Of a stretch of DNA of 25,921 nucleotides, positions 1 to 7,232 are shown piece after piece. A program made the position numbers and the translations under genes. This DNA is from Candidatus Bipolaricaulota bacterium. Its GTDB lineage: Bacteria > Bipolaricaulota > Bipolaricaulia > Bipolaricaulales > Bipolaricaulaceae. Position 1 is the first letter of the stretch, and each line of letters opens with the position of its first letter. The DNA lies in NCBI GenBank assembly GCA_021129895.1, contig JAJOKL010000077.1:1-25921 (forward strand), written 5' to 3'. A model generated the notes under the pieces. The model was not told the DNA's origin and did not search any database. It saw nothing but the letters and a program-made list of their open reading frames with translations.

Positions 1-921
1 TACCGCCACTGCGGCCACGGACCGTTTCACCGCGGGGGTGCGGAAGGGGAGCGTGGCCCCGTCCAGCTTAACCATCCATCCATCCGACTCCTGCACCACG
101 GCGATGAAGTACTGCTGCTGGAAGCCCTCGTCGGTGGCGAAGGCCCTCAGCAGGGCAGTCTCCCCCTTGGGTGCCAAAAGCACCTCCTTGATCACGAATG
201 CCCCTCCGGGCCAGGTCTCCTTGAACCCGGCCAGGGAGAGGAGCACAGCTTGGTCTACCGGGCCCTTTATCCGTGCGTGTGGCATCGCTCCCTCCGCGAT
301 CCGCTCCACCCGCCCCGGGTGCACCAGTTCCGCCTCCACCCGGAAGATCCTCCGCCCTTCCAGCCGCCATTTGCGTTCATAGCGGGTTCCCGGACCTTCT
401 CGGGATAAAGGCACTGGCCCCATCACCGAGAACCGTCCCGTGGAAGACAGTATGTCCGCAGCTTCCCGGGCGTACCAGTCCACGTCCGTGGTGAGCTCGA
501 AGGTTCCCCCGGGGATCAGCACGGCGGCCAGGGTGCGAGCCAGACTTTCGTTCACCAACCGGCGGCCCGCGTGGCGGGCCTTGGGCCAGGGACAGGGGAA
601 GTGAAGGTATACCCGGGACAGGGACCGGTCGGGGAAGAGCTCCCGCAGGGCGAATCCGCCGTCCACCCGGGCGAGCCTCACGTTCTCCACCCCGGCGGCG
701 GCCAGCTTCCTCCCCGTCTTAACGAAGCAAGTGAGGGCAAGCTCGAAGCCGACGAAGTCCCAGTCCGGGTGGTTACTCGCGGCCCAGGCCAAGAACTCCC
801 CGTTTCCGAACCCGATCTCCACTGCCAGCGGCGCCTCCCGTCCGAACACTTTGGTCCAATCCCCCGGCAGCACTTCCCACTGGCGGGGTTCTACTAAAAA
901 CCGGACTACCTCCAGTGCCAT
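1..921 (-). CDS. trmB: tRNA (guanine-N7-)-methyltransferase TrmB, 3' end outside window
   Basis: This methylates N7 of G46 in the tRNA variable loop using S-adenosylmethionine. The frame is open from an ATG at 921 to the left edge (307 codons, no stop), so the C-terminus is missing. The SAM-binding start EIGFGNGEFL is near residues 35-44, and the family signature appears as FPCPWPKARHAGRRL near residues 108-122. A long extension follows the Rossmann domain (about residue 200 onward), as in TrmB proteins of thermophiles, where it is reported to stabilise the enzyme. Odd point: the signature is normally FPDPW, and the Asp, described as catalytic in characterised TrmBs, is Cys here (codon TGT, complement of 592-594, residue 110). 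The start is supported by a -10-like TATGCT six bases upstream. The gene is divergent from the M20 peptidase. The family call is secure; activity is uncertain because of the Cys. Confidence 0.9.
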   Translation of the reverse strand, partial: MALEVVRFLVEPRQWEVLPGDWTKVFGREAPLAVEIGFGNGEFLAWAASNHPDWDFVGFELALTCFVKTGRKLAAAGVENVRLARVDGGFALRELFPDRSLSRVYLHFPCPWPKARHAGRRLVNESLARTLAAVLIPGGTFELTTDVDWYAREAADILSSTGRFSVMGPVPLSREGPGTRYERKWRLEGRRIFRVEAELVHPGRVERIAEGAMPHARIKGPVDQAVLLSLAGFKETWPGGAFVIKEVLLAPKGETALLRAFATDEGFQQQYFIAVVQESDGWMVKLDGATLPFRTPAVKRSVAAVAV

Positions 922-927
922 ACCCCA

Positions 928-933
928 AGCATA
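928..933 (-). promoter_or_regulatory. -10 box of trmB (leaderless type)
   Basis: On the minus strand this reads TATGCT and ends six bases before the trmB ATG. There is no Shine-Dalgarno between them, so transcription probably starts at or next to the start codon. The 40 bases separating it from the divergent -10 at 974-979 equal 17+6+17, so both promoters could use the same -35 window at 951-956 (GCTCAG, not consensus). Confidence 0.5.
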
Positions 934-973
934 GGGCAAGCTCGTTTGCGGCTCAGCCTGCGGAAGAAGCTGA

Positions 974-979
974 TACAAT
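974..979 (+). promoter_or_regulatory. -10 box of the M20 peptidase gene (leaderless type)
   Basis: TACAAT lies six bases before the ATG at 986 and no Shine-Dalgarno intervenes. The spacing puts the transcription start on or beside the start codon. Confidence 0.55.
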
Positions 980-985
980 CGTAAT

Positions 986-2071
986 ATGACGAGGATCCCC
1001 CAGGAGCTGGTGAAGCTGGCCCAGGAGCTGATTTCCTTCCCCACCACCGCCGGGCGGGAAGGCTTATGTCTGGAGTACGTGGCAGAAAGGCTGTCCCAGG
1101 CGGGGCTGGAGGTGACCACCCAGCCGGTTCCCGGGGCGGGGAAGAACTTGCTCGCAGCCCGGGGGGAGGGGGGGCCGTGGATCGTCACCCACTTCGACGT
1201 GTTCCCCCCCTACGAGCACCCGCAGCCGTTTGAGGCCCGGGTTGTGGGGGAGGCGTTGGTAGGGCGGGGGGCGGTGGACACCAAGGGCCAGATCGCCGCG
1301 CTGCTGTGGGCGTTGGGAAAGAGCACCGGCCCGGTGCAGGTGGCGTTGGTGGTGGACGAGGAGCAGCTGGGGCGGGGCTCGGAGGCCCTCAAGGCGCCTC
1401 CGGGGGTGGTGGGGGCGGTGGTGCTTGAGCCCACGAGGCTGAGGATCGCCCCGGCCGAGGCCGGTTCGTTGGGCCTGTCGGTGCTGGTGGCCGGGAAGGC
1501 GGCCCACGGGGCCATGCCCTGGCGGGGGGCATCGGCGGTGGACCTGGCCTTTGCCCTGTATGAGCGCCTCTTGTCTGCTCCCTTCACCTCGCACTCCCAT
1601 CCCCTGTTCGAGCGGGGGGGGTGGGTGAACCTGGGGCGCATCCACGGAGGCTACGACACCATGGTGGTGCCCAGCCGCTGTGAGCTGGAGCTGGACGTGG
1701 GGTTCGCGCCAGGGCTTTCCGCCGAACAGGTGGCGGAGGAGGTCCACCAGGCTTTAGCCGAAGCGGAGGCGGTGCAGATCACCGATGCCTGGGACCCGTG
1801 GGAGACCCCTCCGGGGGCGGAGATCCGGGCCCGGCTGGAGGGGGCGGTGCGGGCGGCCGGCCTCCCCCTCAAGCAGTGGGGCATGCCCTCCTGGACGGAC
1901 GCTGCCCACTTGGTGCGAAAGGGGATCCCGGCGGTGGTATTCGGGGCCGGGGACCTGGCGGTGGCCCACACCTGGCACGAGGCCCTCCCCTTGGCCGAGC
2001 TCCACGCCCTTTCCCGGGTACTCATCCAGTTGATCGAGGGTTGTTCTCACGAAGGGGGCGGCGCATCCTGA
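986..2071 (+). CDS. M20 family metallopeptidase/amidohydrolase (ArgE/DapE/CPG2 fold)
   Basis: A cytosolic zinc hydrolase of 361 residues that cleaves amide bonds of small peptides or N-acylated amino acids; the exact substrate cannot be read from sequence. The M20 metal and catalytic pattern is complete: H69-x-D71 in THFDVFPP, D98 in GRGAVDTKG, E125/E126 in VVDEEQ, E148 in LEPT and H328 in AHTWHE. The dimerisation (lid) domain, about residues 160-270, begins with AGSLGLSVLVAGKAAHGAMP. There is no signal peptide. The gene stands alone on this strand, and its last 50 bp overlap the 3' end of the convergent GNAT gene. A second, different M20 enzyme lies near the right end of the window. Confidence 0.88.
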   Translation: MTRIPQELVKLAQELISFPTTAGREGLCLEYVAERLSQAGLEVTTQPVPGAGKNLLAARGEGGPWIVTHFDVFPPYEHPQPFEARVVGEALVGRGAVDTKGQIAALLWALGKSTGPVQVALVVDEEQLGRGSEALKAPPGVVGAVVLEPTRLRIAPAEAGSLGLSVLVAGKAAHGAMPWRGASAVDLAFALYERLLSAPFTSHSHPLFERGGWVNLGRIHGGYDTMVVPSRCELELDVGFAPGLSAEQVAEEVHQALAEAEAVQITDAWDPWETPPGAEIRARLEGAVRAAGLPLKQWGMPSWTDAAHLVRKGIPAVVFGAGDLAVAHTWHEALPLAELHALSRVLIQLIEGCSHEGGGAS

Positions 2072-2510
2072 TCCATTCCCCCCAGCGCCCCACCTCCCGA
2101 AACCCCAGCCGCTCATACCAGCGCCTGGCCACCGTGTTCCCCTCCCCCACCCACAGACAGGCCCACTTCCGCCCCCGGGCCCTGCCCAGCCGCAGCGCCT
2201 CCTCCATCAACGCCCGGGCGATCCCCTGGCCCCGGAACTTCGGGTCTACTAGCAGCTCGTGCAACTCCAGCACCTCCCCCTGATTGCGGCTCCGCCAGCC
2301 GGGGTCGGCGGCCACGAATCCCACCGGCCTTCCCGCCAGTTCGGCCACTAGAAACCCCTCCGGGCAGCCCGTGTAGAGCCAACCTAAATAGGCCTCCGCC
2401 TCCTCCTGGGAGGGCTCGCCGTAGCGCTCCAGGCCCCGGTAGGCCCGCATGTAGAGGCGGGCAAGCTCGTCCAGCTCCTCCTCCCGTACCGGACGAATCC
2501 GAATCCCCAT
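2022..2510 (-). CDS. GNAT family N-acetyltransferase
   Basis: A 162-residue single-domain acetyl-CoA-dependent acyltransferase. Motif A with the pyrophosphate-binding loop is LLVDPKFRGQGIARALMEEA (about residues 86-105; R/Q-x-x-G-x-G/A appears as RGQGIA). Motif B is GNTVARRWYERLGF (about 123-136), with the Tyr and Gly-Phe typical of RimI-like enzymes. The acceptor (protein N-terminus, amine or small molecule) cannot be predicted. The ATG at 2510 is preceded by TACCAT eight bases upstream with no Shine-Dalgarno, matching the leaderless pattern of the window. The gene ends inside the M20 gene on the other strand (50 bp tail-to-tail overlap). Confidence 0.85.
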   Translation of the reverse strand: MGIRIRPVREEELDELARLYMRAYRGLERYGEPSQEEAEAYLGWLYTGCPEGFLVAELAGRPVGFVAADPGWRSRNQGEVLELHELLVDPKFRGQGIARALMEEALRLGRARGRKWACLWVGEGNTVARRWYERLGFREVGRWGEWIRMRRPLRENNPRSTG

Positions 2511-2518
2511 GGCCCTTT

Positions 2519-2524
2519 ATGGTA
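2519..2524 (-). promoter_or_regulatory. -10 box of the GNAT gene (leaderless type)
   Basis: On the minus strand it reads TACCAT, eight bases before the ATG at 2510, with no Shine-Dalgarno. The remaining 2525-2733 interval, up to the mnhD stop, shows no convincing gene. Confidence 0.4.
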
Positions 2525-2733
2525 CGGGAGACGGAGGGGAACGAGGCTATGAGCCTGCCCCGCAGCTTGTGAGTTCTGCGAGGGAAGTTTGGATTTGGGA
2601 ACCAGCGATCAGATTGCAGGGCCCCTTTCGACGCTGCGCCAGGAAAAGGAGGGCGCAAGGCGATTGCCGTGAGGAGCCTGGCTTTCCGGGGTAGGCTCTG
2701 TGTGGGGCCACCGTCCCCAACAACAAGGCCCTT

Positions 2734-4200
2734 CTACAGCCACAACACCGTGGCCAAGGCAAGGCCCACACTCCCCACCAGGGAGACAAGGGCGGCTCGG
2801 TCCAAGCCTATCTTGGGCAGCCGAATGTCCAATCGGTGGATCACAAGGTGCAGCCCGAACCCAACCGCTACCGCTGCCAGGGCCCTCAGCCACAGGCTCG
2901 GGGCCCAGAGGCTGGGCAAGGACAGAAGTCCCCAGCTGGAGAAGCCCAATACCCCCGCGGTGAGCAGGGTCACCGCCCCTCGTTCCCCTGCGGCCGGGCC
3001 CATCCGGAACAAGGGAAGCAGCTTAGAGAAAGAAGCCGCTGTCCCCAATGTTAAAATGGTTAGCGTCCAGGAAAACGCTGGGGGAACCATAACCCCTAAC
3101 AGCTCTTTCCCCACAAATCCGGCCAGGGGGGGCAAGCCAACGATGGCGGCGGTGCCCACGGCCAAACCGATGGCGGCCGGGCCCGGAAGCCGGCCAGCGA
3201 GCGACGGGATATCACGCTTGCCCACCGCTTCCACGGCTTGCCCAGCCGCCTGGAAAAGCAGCCCTTTGTACAGGCAACAGGCCACCGTGTACAGCAGGGC
3301 GCCGAAGAACGCCGGCCCGCCCAAGCCGAAACCTATCAGCATATACCCGACTTGGGACATCACCTGATAGGCCAGGAATACCTTGAGGTCCCTCTCCCAG
3401 AGGGCGTAGATCAGGCCACCAAAGCCCGTCACCACCCCCAGGGAGACCACCAGCGGCCCCACTGGTAACGCTTGGGCCAACCGGGCCAGGGTTACGATGC
3501 CCATCTTGCCCACCAGGCCGGCTAGCAAGGTGGACACCCCGGTGGGGGCCTCCCGGTAGGCCAGGGGGAGCCACAGCCCCAGCAGGAACACCCCGGCTTT
3601 GACAGCTGCCCCCGCCACCAACAACCCCGCCCCCACTGCCAGTGAGGGAGTCGAGAAATCCACTGCCAAAGTGCTGATCTGGGCCAAAGACAAGGTGCCC
3701 AGCTCACCGTAAACCAATCCCAACCCCACCAGGTACAGGATCATCCCCACCGTGGTGAGGATCAGGTATTGAAGGCTGGCCCAGACCGCCCGCGATCGGG
3801 CGTCGAAACCGATGAGGAGGAACGACAGCAGCGAGTTCAGCTCCAAGCACACGAACAGGTTGAACAGATCGCGCGACAGGACTGTGGCCAGACAAGTGCC
3901 CACGAGCAGGGTAACCAGCCCGTGGAAGGTGGCTGGCCGTCGGCGTTCGTGCCACCCCACCGCGGCATGGACCAGTGGGATAAAACACCAGAACGCCAGG
4001 GCAATGGGGTCTCCCACCAGGGAGATGCCCCAGAGCGGCCCCCCGAGCTTGCTCTCCGGGAAGCCCGGCGCCCACAAGGCCAGTGAGATGAGCCCACCCG
4101 CCCAGGCCACCAGCCCCCAGCAAGGGCCGGTTTTCGTGCGGAGCAACTCCAAAGTGCCAGCCAAGAAATAACCCAGCACCCCGGCCAAGGCGGCGGTCAT
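2734..4200 (-). CDS. mnhD: Mrp/Mnh antiporter subunit D (MbhH-like, proton-conducting NuoM/N homologue)
   Basis: A polytopic membrane protein of 488 residues, about 14 predicted helices, in the NuoL/M/N antiporter-like family; it forms an ion-translocating channel of Mrp and Mbh complexes. The hallmark stretch RDLFNLFVCLELNSLLSFLL (about residues 101-120) holds the essential TM5 Glu. The proton-channel Lys region is seen in AAVKAGVFLLGLWLPLAYREAP and LAGLVGKMGIVTL. The ATG at 4200 is chosen because it overlaps the mnhC stop as ATGA and begins a hydrophobic helix. The open frame extends further upstream only as non-hydrophobic sequence inside mnhC. It is the only large antiporter-type subunit in this operon, so it is the candidate ion pump. 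It is the last gene of the operon; 223 bp separate it from the GNAT gene. Confidence 0.9.
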   Translation of the reverse strand: MTAALAGVLGYFLAGTLELLRTKTGPCWGLVAWAGGLISLALWAPGFPESKLGGPLWGISLVGDPIALAFWCFIPLVHAAVGWHERRRPATFHGLVTLLVGTCLATVLSRDLFNLFVCLELNSLLSFLLIGFDARSRAVWASLQYLILTTVGMILYLVGLGLVYGELGTLSLAQISTLAVDFSTPSLAVGAGLLVAGAAVKAGVFLLGLWLPLAYREAPTGVSTLLAGLVGKMGIVTLARLAQALPVGPLVVSLGVVTGFGGLIYALWERDLKVFLAYQVMSQVGYMLIGFGLGGPAFFGALLYTVACCLYKGLLFQAAGQAVEAVGKRDIPSLAGRLPGPAAIGLAVGTAAIVGLPPLAGFVGKELLGVMVPPAFSWTLTILTLGTAASFSKLLPLFRMGPAAGERGAVTLLTAGVLGFSSWGLLSLPSLWAPSLWLRALAAVAVGFGLHLVIHRLDIRLPKIGLDRAALVSLVGSVGLALATVLWL

Positions 4201-4541
4201 TCGTCCTCTCCCCGCTCCAGCTTCGGTACGTCCTGGGTGTGCAGGTGCTCGGTGAGGAAGATCACGTACACCAGTGACAGGGCCAGGGTGGCGAAGTGAA
4301 TGACGATGGCGGTGAGGATCAAGGCCTGGGGCAGGGGGTCGGCGGCTGGCCCCGGGCCCCAGCCCAGGATGGGGGGGACAGCCTGGGGCCGGTGCCCCAC
4401 CGCCACCAGGAACAAGGCTGCTCCCCCGGAGGCCACGTTCAGCCCGAGTAGCTTCCAAATAACGTTGCGCCGGGAGAGCAAGGTCCCCAATCCCAGCACC
4501 AAAAGCGAGACGGCAAGCAACAGGGCTACTTGACCTTCCAC
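4197..4541 (-). CDS. mnhC: Mrp/Mnh antiporter subunit C (NuoK-like, MbhG)
   Basis: A 114-residue membrane protein with three helices, homologous to NuoK and to MrpC/MbhG. The family signature DPLPQALILTAIVIHFA is at about residues 68-84, and the N-terminal helix is followed by RRNVIWKLLGLNV, typical of MrpC. It probably sits between the D subunit and the small subunits in the membrane arm. The start is GTG at 4541, one base after the mnhB stop, and its own stop overlaps the mnhD ATG by four bases, so translation is coupled on both sides. The acidic C-terminal tail (LERGEDE) should be cytoplasmic. Confidence 0.88.
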   Translation of the reverse strand: MEGQVALLLAVSLLVLGLGTLLSRRNVIWKLLGLNVASGGAALFLVAVGHRPQAVPPILGWGPGPAADPLPQALILTAIVIHFATLALSLVYVIFLTEHLHTQDVPKLERGEDE

Positions 4542-4542
4542 C

Positions 4543-5181
4543 TCACACCTCCCCCCGATGGGCGGCGAAGTGCTCCAGCACCGTCCAGGCTCCGGTGGAC
4601 ACCTTGATCAGGATCAACATGTTGGCCAGGGTCAACAGCCACCCCCCGCGCCAGCCTAAGGCCAGGCTGCCTCCCCCCAGGATGAGCAAAGCAGCTAGGC
4701 TGCCGTACTCCAGCTGGGAGAGGATGGGCTGTGGGAATTCCTGGGCCAAGGCCCGAATGCCCCGGGCCAGGGCCACCAGCAGCAGGCCGGTGCCCACAAT
4801 GGCCCCGGCCGGAAAGCCACCGCCCGGGGCCAGATGGCCGCTTGCCGCCAGGTAAACCCCGAACACCCCGATCGCCGGCACCAGTACATCCGCTGCCCGC
4901 TCCAACAGCGGGGACTCGATCACCGGGGGGCGCGCTCTCCTCTTCGGGAGTGGCCGCAGGGCCAATCTCACCCCCACCATGGCCATGGCAAACACCAGCA
5001 CCTCGAACAGGGTGTCATAGAGCCGAGCCCCTAGCACAATGGCCGCCACCGCGTTCCTCGCCCCCCAATAGGCGGTGGCCTCCTGCCAGGGAGGCAGGGC
5101 CGGGCGGGGGAACAACCCCCAACTGGTCCAAGCAAGCAGCCCCCCCAGGATCATCGCCACCAGCCAAGCCGCCCATTTCAT
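4543..5181 (-). CDS. mnhB: Fused MbhE-MnhB membrane subunit of the Mrp-type antiporter
   Basis: 212 residues in two parts. Residues about 1-75 resemble MbhE, the equivalent of the C-terminal end of MnhA, with ARNAVAAIVLGARLYDTLFE followed by a helix; the R-x-x-DT-x-x-E pattern is typical. Residues about 85-210 are an MnhB/MbhF domain: SPLLERAADVLVPAIGVFGVYLAASGHLAPGGGFPAGAI carries the GH-xx-PGGGF motif diagnostic of MnhB. So two polypeptides of Mbh complexes are one chain here. The ATG at 5181 overlaps the stop of the upstream MbhD-SBP gene by four bases (ATGA) and starts directly at a helix; earlier in-frame codons encode sequence unlike the family. The domain assignment is from motif recognition. 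Confidence 0.85.
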   Translation of the reverse strand: MKWAAWLVAMILGGLLAWTSWGLFPRPALPPWQEATAYWGARNAVAAIVLGARLYDTLFEVLVFAMAMVGVRLALRPLPKRRARPPVIESPLLERAADVLVPAIGVFGVYLAASGHLAPGGGFPAGAIVGTGLLLVALARGIRALAQEFPQPILSQLEYGSLAALLILGGGSLALGWRGGWLLTLANMLILIKVSTGAWTVLEHFAAHRGEV

Positions 5182-5996
5182 CTCAAGTACCTCCGCATCA
5201 GCTCCTCCAGCTCTCCGGTGCGCTCGAGCTCGTCCAATAGCTCCTCCAACGCCGCCAGGATGGTCTCCTCCTCTCCCGGAGCCACCGCAAAGTGGAAGGA
5301 GAGCTGATCGGGAAAGTAGGAGAGCTGGACTTCGGGGATCTTCCCCTTGAAGTGCCAATCCCGCAATCGGAGGAGATCCACCACCGCCCCGCCCACGCTC
5401 CCGCGGGCCAAGGCGGAAAGCAGGGCCTCGTCGTCCTCAAACCGGCGTCCTCCGGGGGGGAGGAAGTCAGCAGCCCGGCCTCCGGCCACCGCCCCCAACG
5501 GGCCGGGGCCTAGTCGCACCTCCACCAGCCGGGTGGGCACCAAGGCCCGAGATAGGGGAAGCGCCTCGGACTGGGCCGGCAAAAAACCGCCGGCGGCCAA
5601 GTCCGCCTCCTCCGCCTCCAGCAGGCGGGGGATTTCCTGCCGCGGCACCCACAGGATTTCCAAATCCCGGTGCAGCCGCTGGGCCAGTCGCTTCAGGATT
5701 TCCCACTCCAGCCCGGCCACCCGCTCCCCTTGCTGGTAAAGCAGGGGGTAGGTCGGGGTGGCGGCCACCACCAACCGGCCTGCGCGCCGGAGGGCCAAAA
5801 GAAGAACGAAGGTCACCAGGCCAAACCCGATGGCCGCTTCAGCTAGGGCCACGTCTGGGGCGGCCAAAGAGAGATAAACCCCGGCCAGGGCCAGGGAGTG
5901 GGCCCCCACCCCCACCACCCCCCACAGGAGCCGCCTTTGTCTGAGGGCGAAGGTGGCCAAACCAAAGGCCAACAGGGACAGCACCAAGGTAATCAC
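5178..5996 (-). CDS. MbhD-like (DUF4040) antiporter subunit fused to a family-3 solute-binding domain
   Basis: 272 residues combining two normally separate proteins. Residues 1 to about 72 form three helices of the DUF4040/MbhD family, including VYLSLAAPDVALAEAAIGFG; the APDVALAEA segment is the signature, and its acidic residues are thought to line the ion path. Residues about 76-270 resemble a bacterial extracellular solute-binding protein family 3 (amino-acid or MltF type): LVVAATPTYPLLYQQGERVA, GLEWEILKRLAQRL, then EADLAAGGF and an R-free EALPLSRALVPTRL segment, ending in ELERTGELEELMRRYL, the typical last helix. The start is GTG at 5996, overlapping mnhG as GTGA; the stop overlaps the next gene as ATGA. 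The binding domain has no signal peptide of its own and would be displayed outside by the third helix. Membership of the antiporter operon is clear; ligand and function of the binding domain are unknown. Confidence 0.85.
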   Translation of the reverse strand: MITLVLSLLAFGLATFALRQRRLLWGVVGVGAHSLALAGVYLSLAAPDVALAEAAIGFGLVTFVLLLALRRAGRLVVAATPTYPLLYQQGERVAGLEWEILKRLAQRLHRDLEILWVPRQEIPRLLEAEEADLAAGGFLPAQSEALPLSRALVPTRLVEVRLGPGPLGAVAGGRAADFLPPGGRRFEDDEALLSALARGSVGGAVVDLLRLRDWHFKGKIPEVQLSYFPDQLSFHFAVAPGEEETILAALEELLDELERTGELEELMRRYLR

Positions 5997-6268
5997 GGCT
6001 GTTCCTTCTCCCCCCGCACGAACGCCCCCTTGGCGATGGAGTGGGTGGCGATAGGGCCGGTGAAAAGGAGCAGGGCCAAAAGGAGGATGGTCACCCCGTC
6101 CACTTGGCCGGTGTAGGTGAGAAGGCCGGCTAGGAACAGGAGGGTACCTCCGGTTTCCCCCACTCCGGCTCCTTGGAGGCGAGAGTAGGGGCTGGAGAAG
6201 CGCCACAGCCCCAATCCCCCCAAGGCCAATAGAACTAGCCCGAGTCCGCACAGGCCGAGGCCGATCAT
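5993..6268 (-). CDS. mnhG: Mrp/Mnh antiporter subunit G
   Basis: A 91-residue membrane protein with three helices, of the MnhG/MrpG/MbhC family. Family features are the short loop SPYSRLQGAGVGETGGTLLF (about residues 23-42), where a small polar loop precedes the second helix, and the C-terminal TGPIATHSIAKGAFVRG. It starts at the ATG at 6268, which overlaps the mnhF stop by four bases, and ends in a four-base overlap with the MbhD-fusion gene. It is an accessory small subunit of the antiporter membrane arm. Confidence 0.85.
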   Translation of the reverse strand: MIGLGLCGLGLVLLALGGLGLWRFSSPYSRLQGAGVGETGGTLLFLAGLLTYTGQVDGVTILLLALLLFTGPIATHSIAKGAFVRGEKEQP

Positions 6269-6522
6269 CCGGCGCCGCCCTCTCCGAACCGGGCCACCAA
6301 CACCACCCCCAAGAAACCCAGGGCGGCATAGGCCAAGGCCACATCCAGCAGCAGCTCTTGCCCGGAGAACAGGGCGTGGGTGGCCAACATCAGGGTGATG
6401 CGGGTATTGACCCCGGAAGCGCCGGCCAGTCGGTCCCAGAGGCTCGGCCCCTGCCACAGCCTGAGAAACGGGGGTATGGCGGTGAGCCCGATGGCCAGCG
6501 CGAACATCCCGCTCAGTCCCAT
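6265..6522 (-). CDS. mnhF: Mrp/Mnh antiporter subunit F
   Basis: An 85-residue membrane protein with three helices. The MnhF/MrpF signature is RLWQGPSLWDRLAGASGVNT (about residues 20-39; GPS-x-x-DR is diagnostic), and LLLDVALAYAALGFLGVVLV is the last helix, with the conserved Asp that has been implicated in sodium or bile-salt transport by MrpF proteins. The start is the ATG at 6522, inside the last ten bases of mnhE; the stop overlaps mnhG. Confidence 0.87.
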   Translation of the reverse strand: MGLSGMFALAIGLTAIPPFLRLWQGPSLWDRLAGASGVNTRITLMLATHALFSGQELLLDVALAYAALGFLGVVLVARFGEGGAG

Positions 6523-6992
6523 ATTCGTTTCAGTAGGGATTCCAGCTTCTCCACTCCCGGCACTTGGGGCCCGGCTGGCCGCTGAAGGCAGTGCACGTAA
6601 AGCAGGTCCCCTTCCAGAAGCAGGGCGATGGTGCCCGGGGTGACGGTAATGGCCCACAGGAGGAGCAGCCGTCCCATGTCGGATTTGATCCCGAGATGCA
6701 CGGCCACCACCCCTGGACGGGACCGGCCAGTGATGGTGGACAAACCGGTACTGACCACCGCTCGGATGATTCGCTCCCCCACCAAGAAGAGGAAAGCCAC
6801 CCACAAGTCCCATCTTAGCCAAGTCCTAATGGGGAAGGGGATGCGCAACCTCCCAGCAGCGGTGGCCCCCAAAATCACCAGGGGGAGCCAGAGCCCACCC
6901 ACCATCACCTCCCAACTGGCTTCCCGCCACAGCACCACCCAGCTGCCCCAGAGCCAACATCCAATGGCGATTGCACCAAACCAGCGAGCCAT
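6513..6992 (-). CDS. mnhE: Mrp/Mnh antiporter subunit E
   Basis: 159 residues: two or three N-terminal helices followed by a cytoplasmic domain, as in MrpE/MbhA. The best signature is LLWAITVTPGTIALLLEGD then LLYVHCL (about residues 110-135), the conserved TPGT-x-x-L...YVH pattern. It is the first gene of the seven-gene operon mnhE-F-G-MbhD/SBP-MbhE/B-C-D. The gene order matches the antiporter module of Mbh-type complexes, except that no hydrogenase genes follow and no MnhA is present. The ATG at 6992 has a -10-like TATACT nine bases upstream and only a weak purine stretch before it. Confidence 0.87.
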   Translation of the reverse strand: MARWFGAIAIGCWLWGSWVVLWREASWEVMVGGLWLPLVILGATAAGRLRIPFPIRTWLRWDLWVAFLFLVGERIIRAVVSTGLSTITGRSRPGVVAVHLGIKSDMGRLLLLWAITVTPGTIALLLEGDLLYVHCLQRPAGPQVPGVEKLESLLKRIWD

Positions 6993-7001
6993 TTCCCTTA
7001 A

Positions 7002-7007
7002 AGTATA
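7002..7007 (-). promoter_or_regulatory. -10 box of the antiporter operon
   Basis: On the minus strand this reads TATACT, nine bases before the mnhE ATG, so the leader would be 0-3 nt. The bases at -35 read TGTCAA, which is not a good hexamer. A consensus TTGACA (7025-7030) lies on the opposite strand but has no good -10 at 16-18 bp. Confidence 0.5.
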
Positions 7008-7132
7008 GCGGGGGGAATCCTTGATTGACAGTTTCCCGGATCGATGTCATGAAAGCGCGCGCCTCTGGGCAGGGCGATGTACCTTGCCGACACGATTCCG
7101 GGGAGGGGGATGTGCTCAAAAAACCTTTCGGA

Positions 7133-7138
7133 TAAAAT
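7133..7138 (+). promoter_or_regulatory. possible -10 box of the DASS carrier-kor-CoA-transferase operon
   Basis: TAAAAT is the only good -10 hexamer in the 240-bp gap before the carrier gene. It would give a leader of about 75-90 nt. No matching -35 hexamer is seen, so this is tentative. Confidence 0.3.
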
Positions 7139-7232
7139 TGCCTACACGGAACAGTCGCCCAAGGATCAGAATGAGCCCACCGATACAGATAGGCGAGGGG
7201 AACCTGGAACTGCGGCGATGGGGGGCCCGTCC

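Noticed and set aside
1064..1747. Long minus-strand open frame (about 227 codons) inside the M20 gene
   Set aside because: High G+C produces long antisense frames; composition is His/Gly/Pro/Arg-rich low-complexity, no motif, and the plus-strand M20 protein is unmistakable.
2525..2733. Gap between GNAT and mnhD checked for a gene, RNA or terminator
   Set aside because: Only a weak GGGG/CCCC pairing after the mnhD stop without a T-run, and no frame with coding character.
7025..7030. Consensus TTGACA upstream of the carrier gene
   Set aside because: At 17 bases the would-be -10 is CATGAA, a poor match, and the next gene is 200 bp away; the TAAAAT at 7133 is a better candidate.
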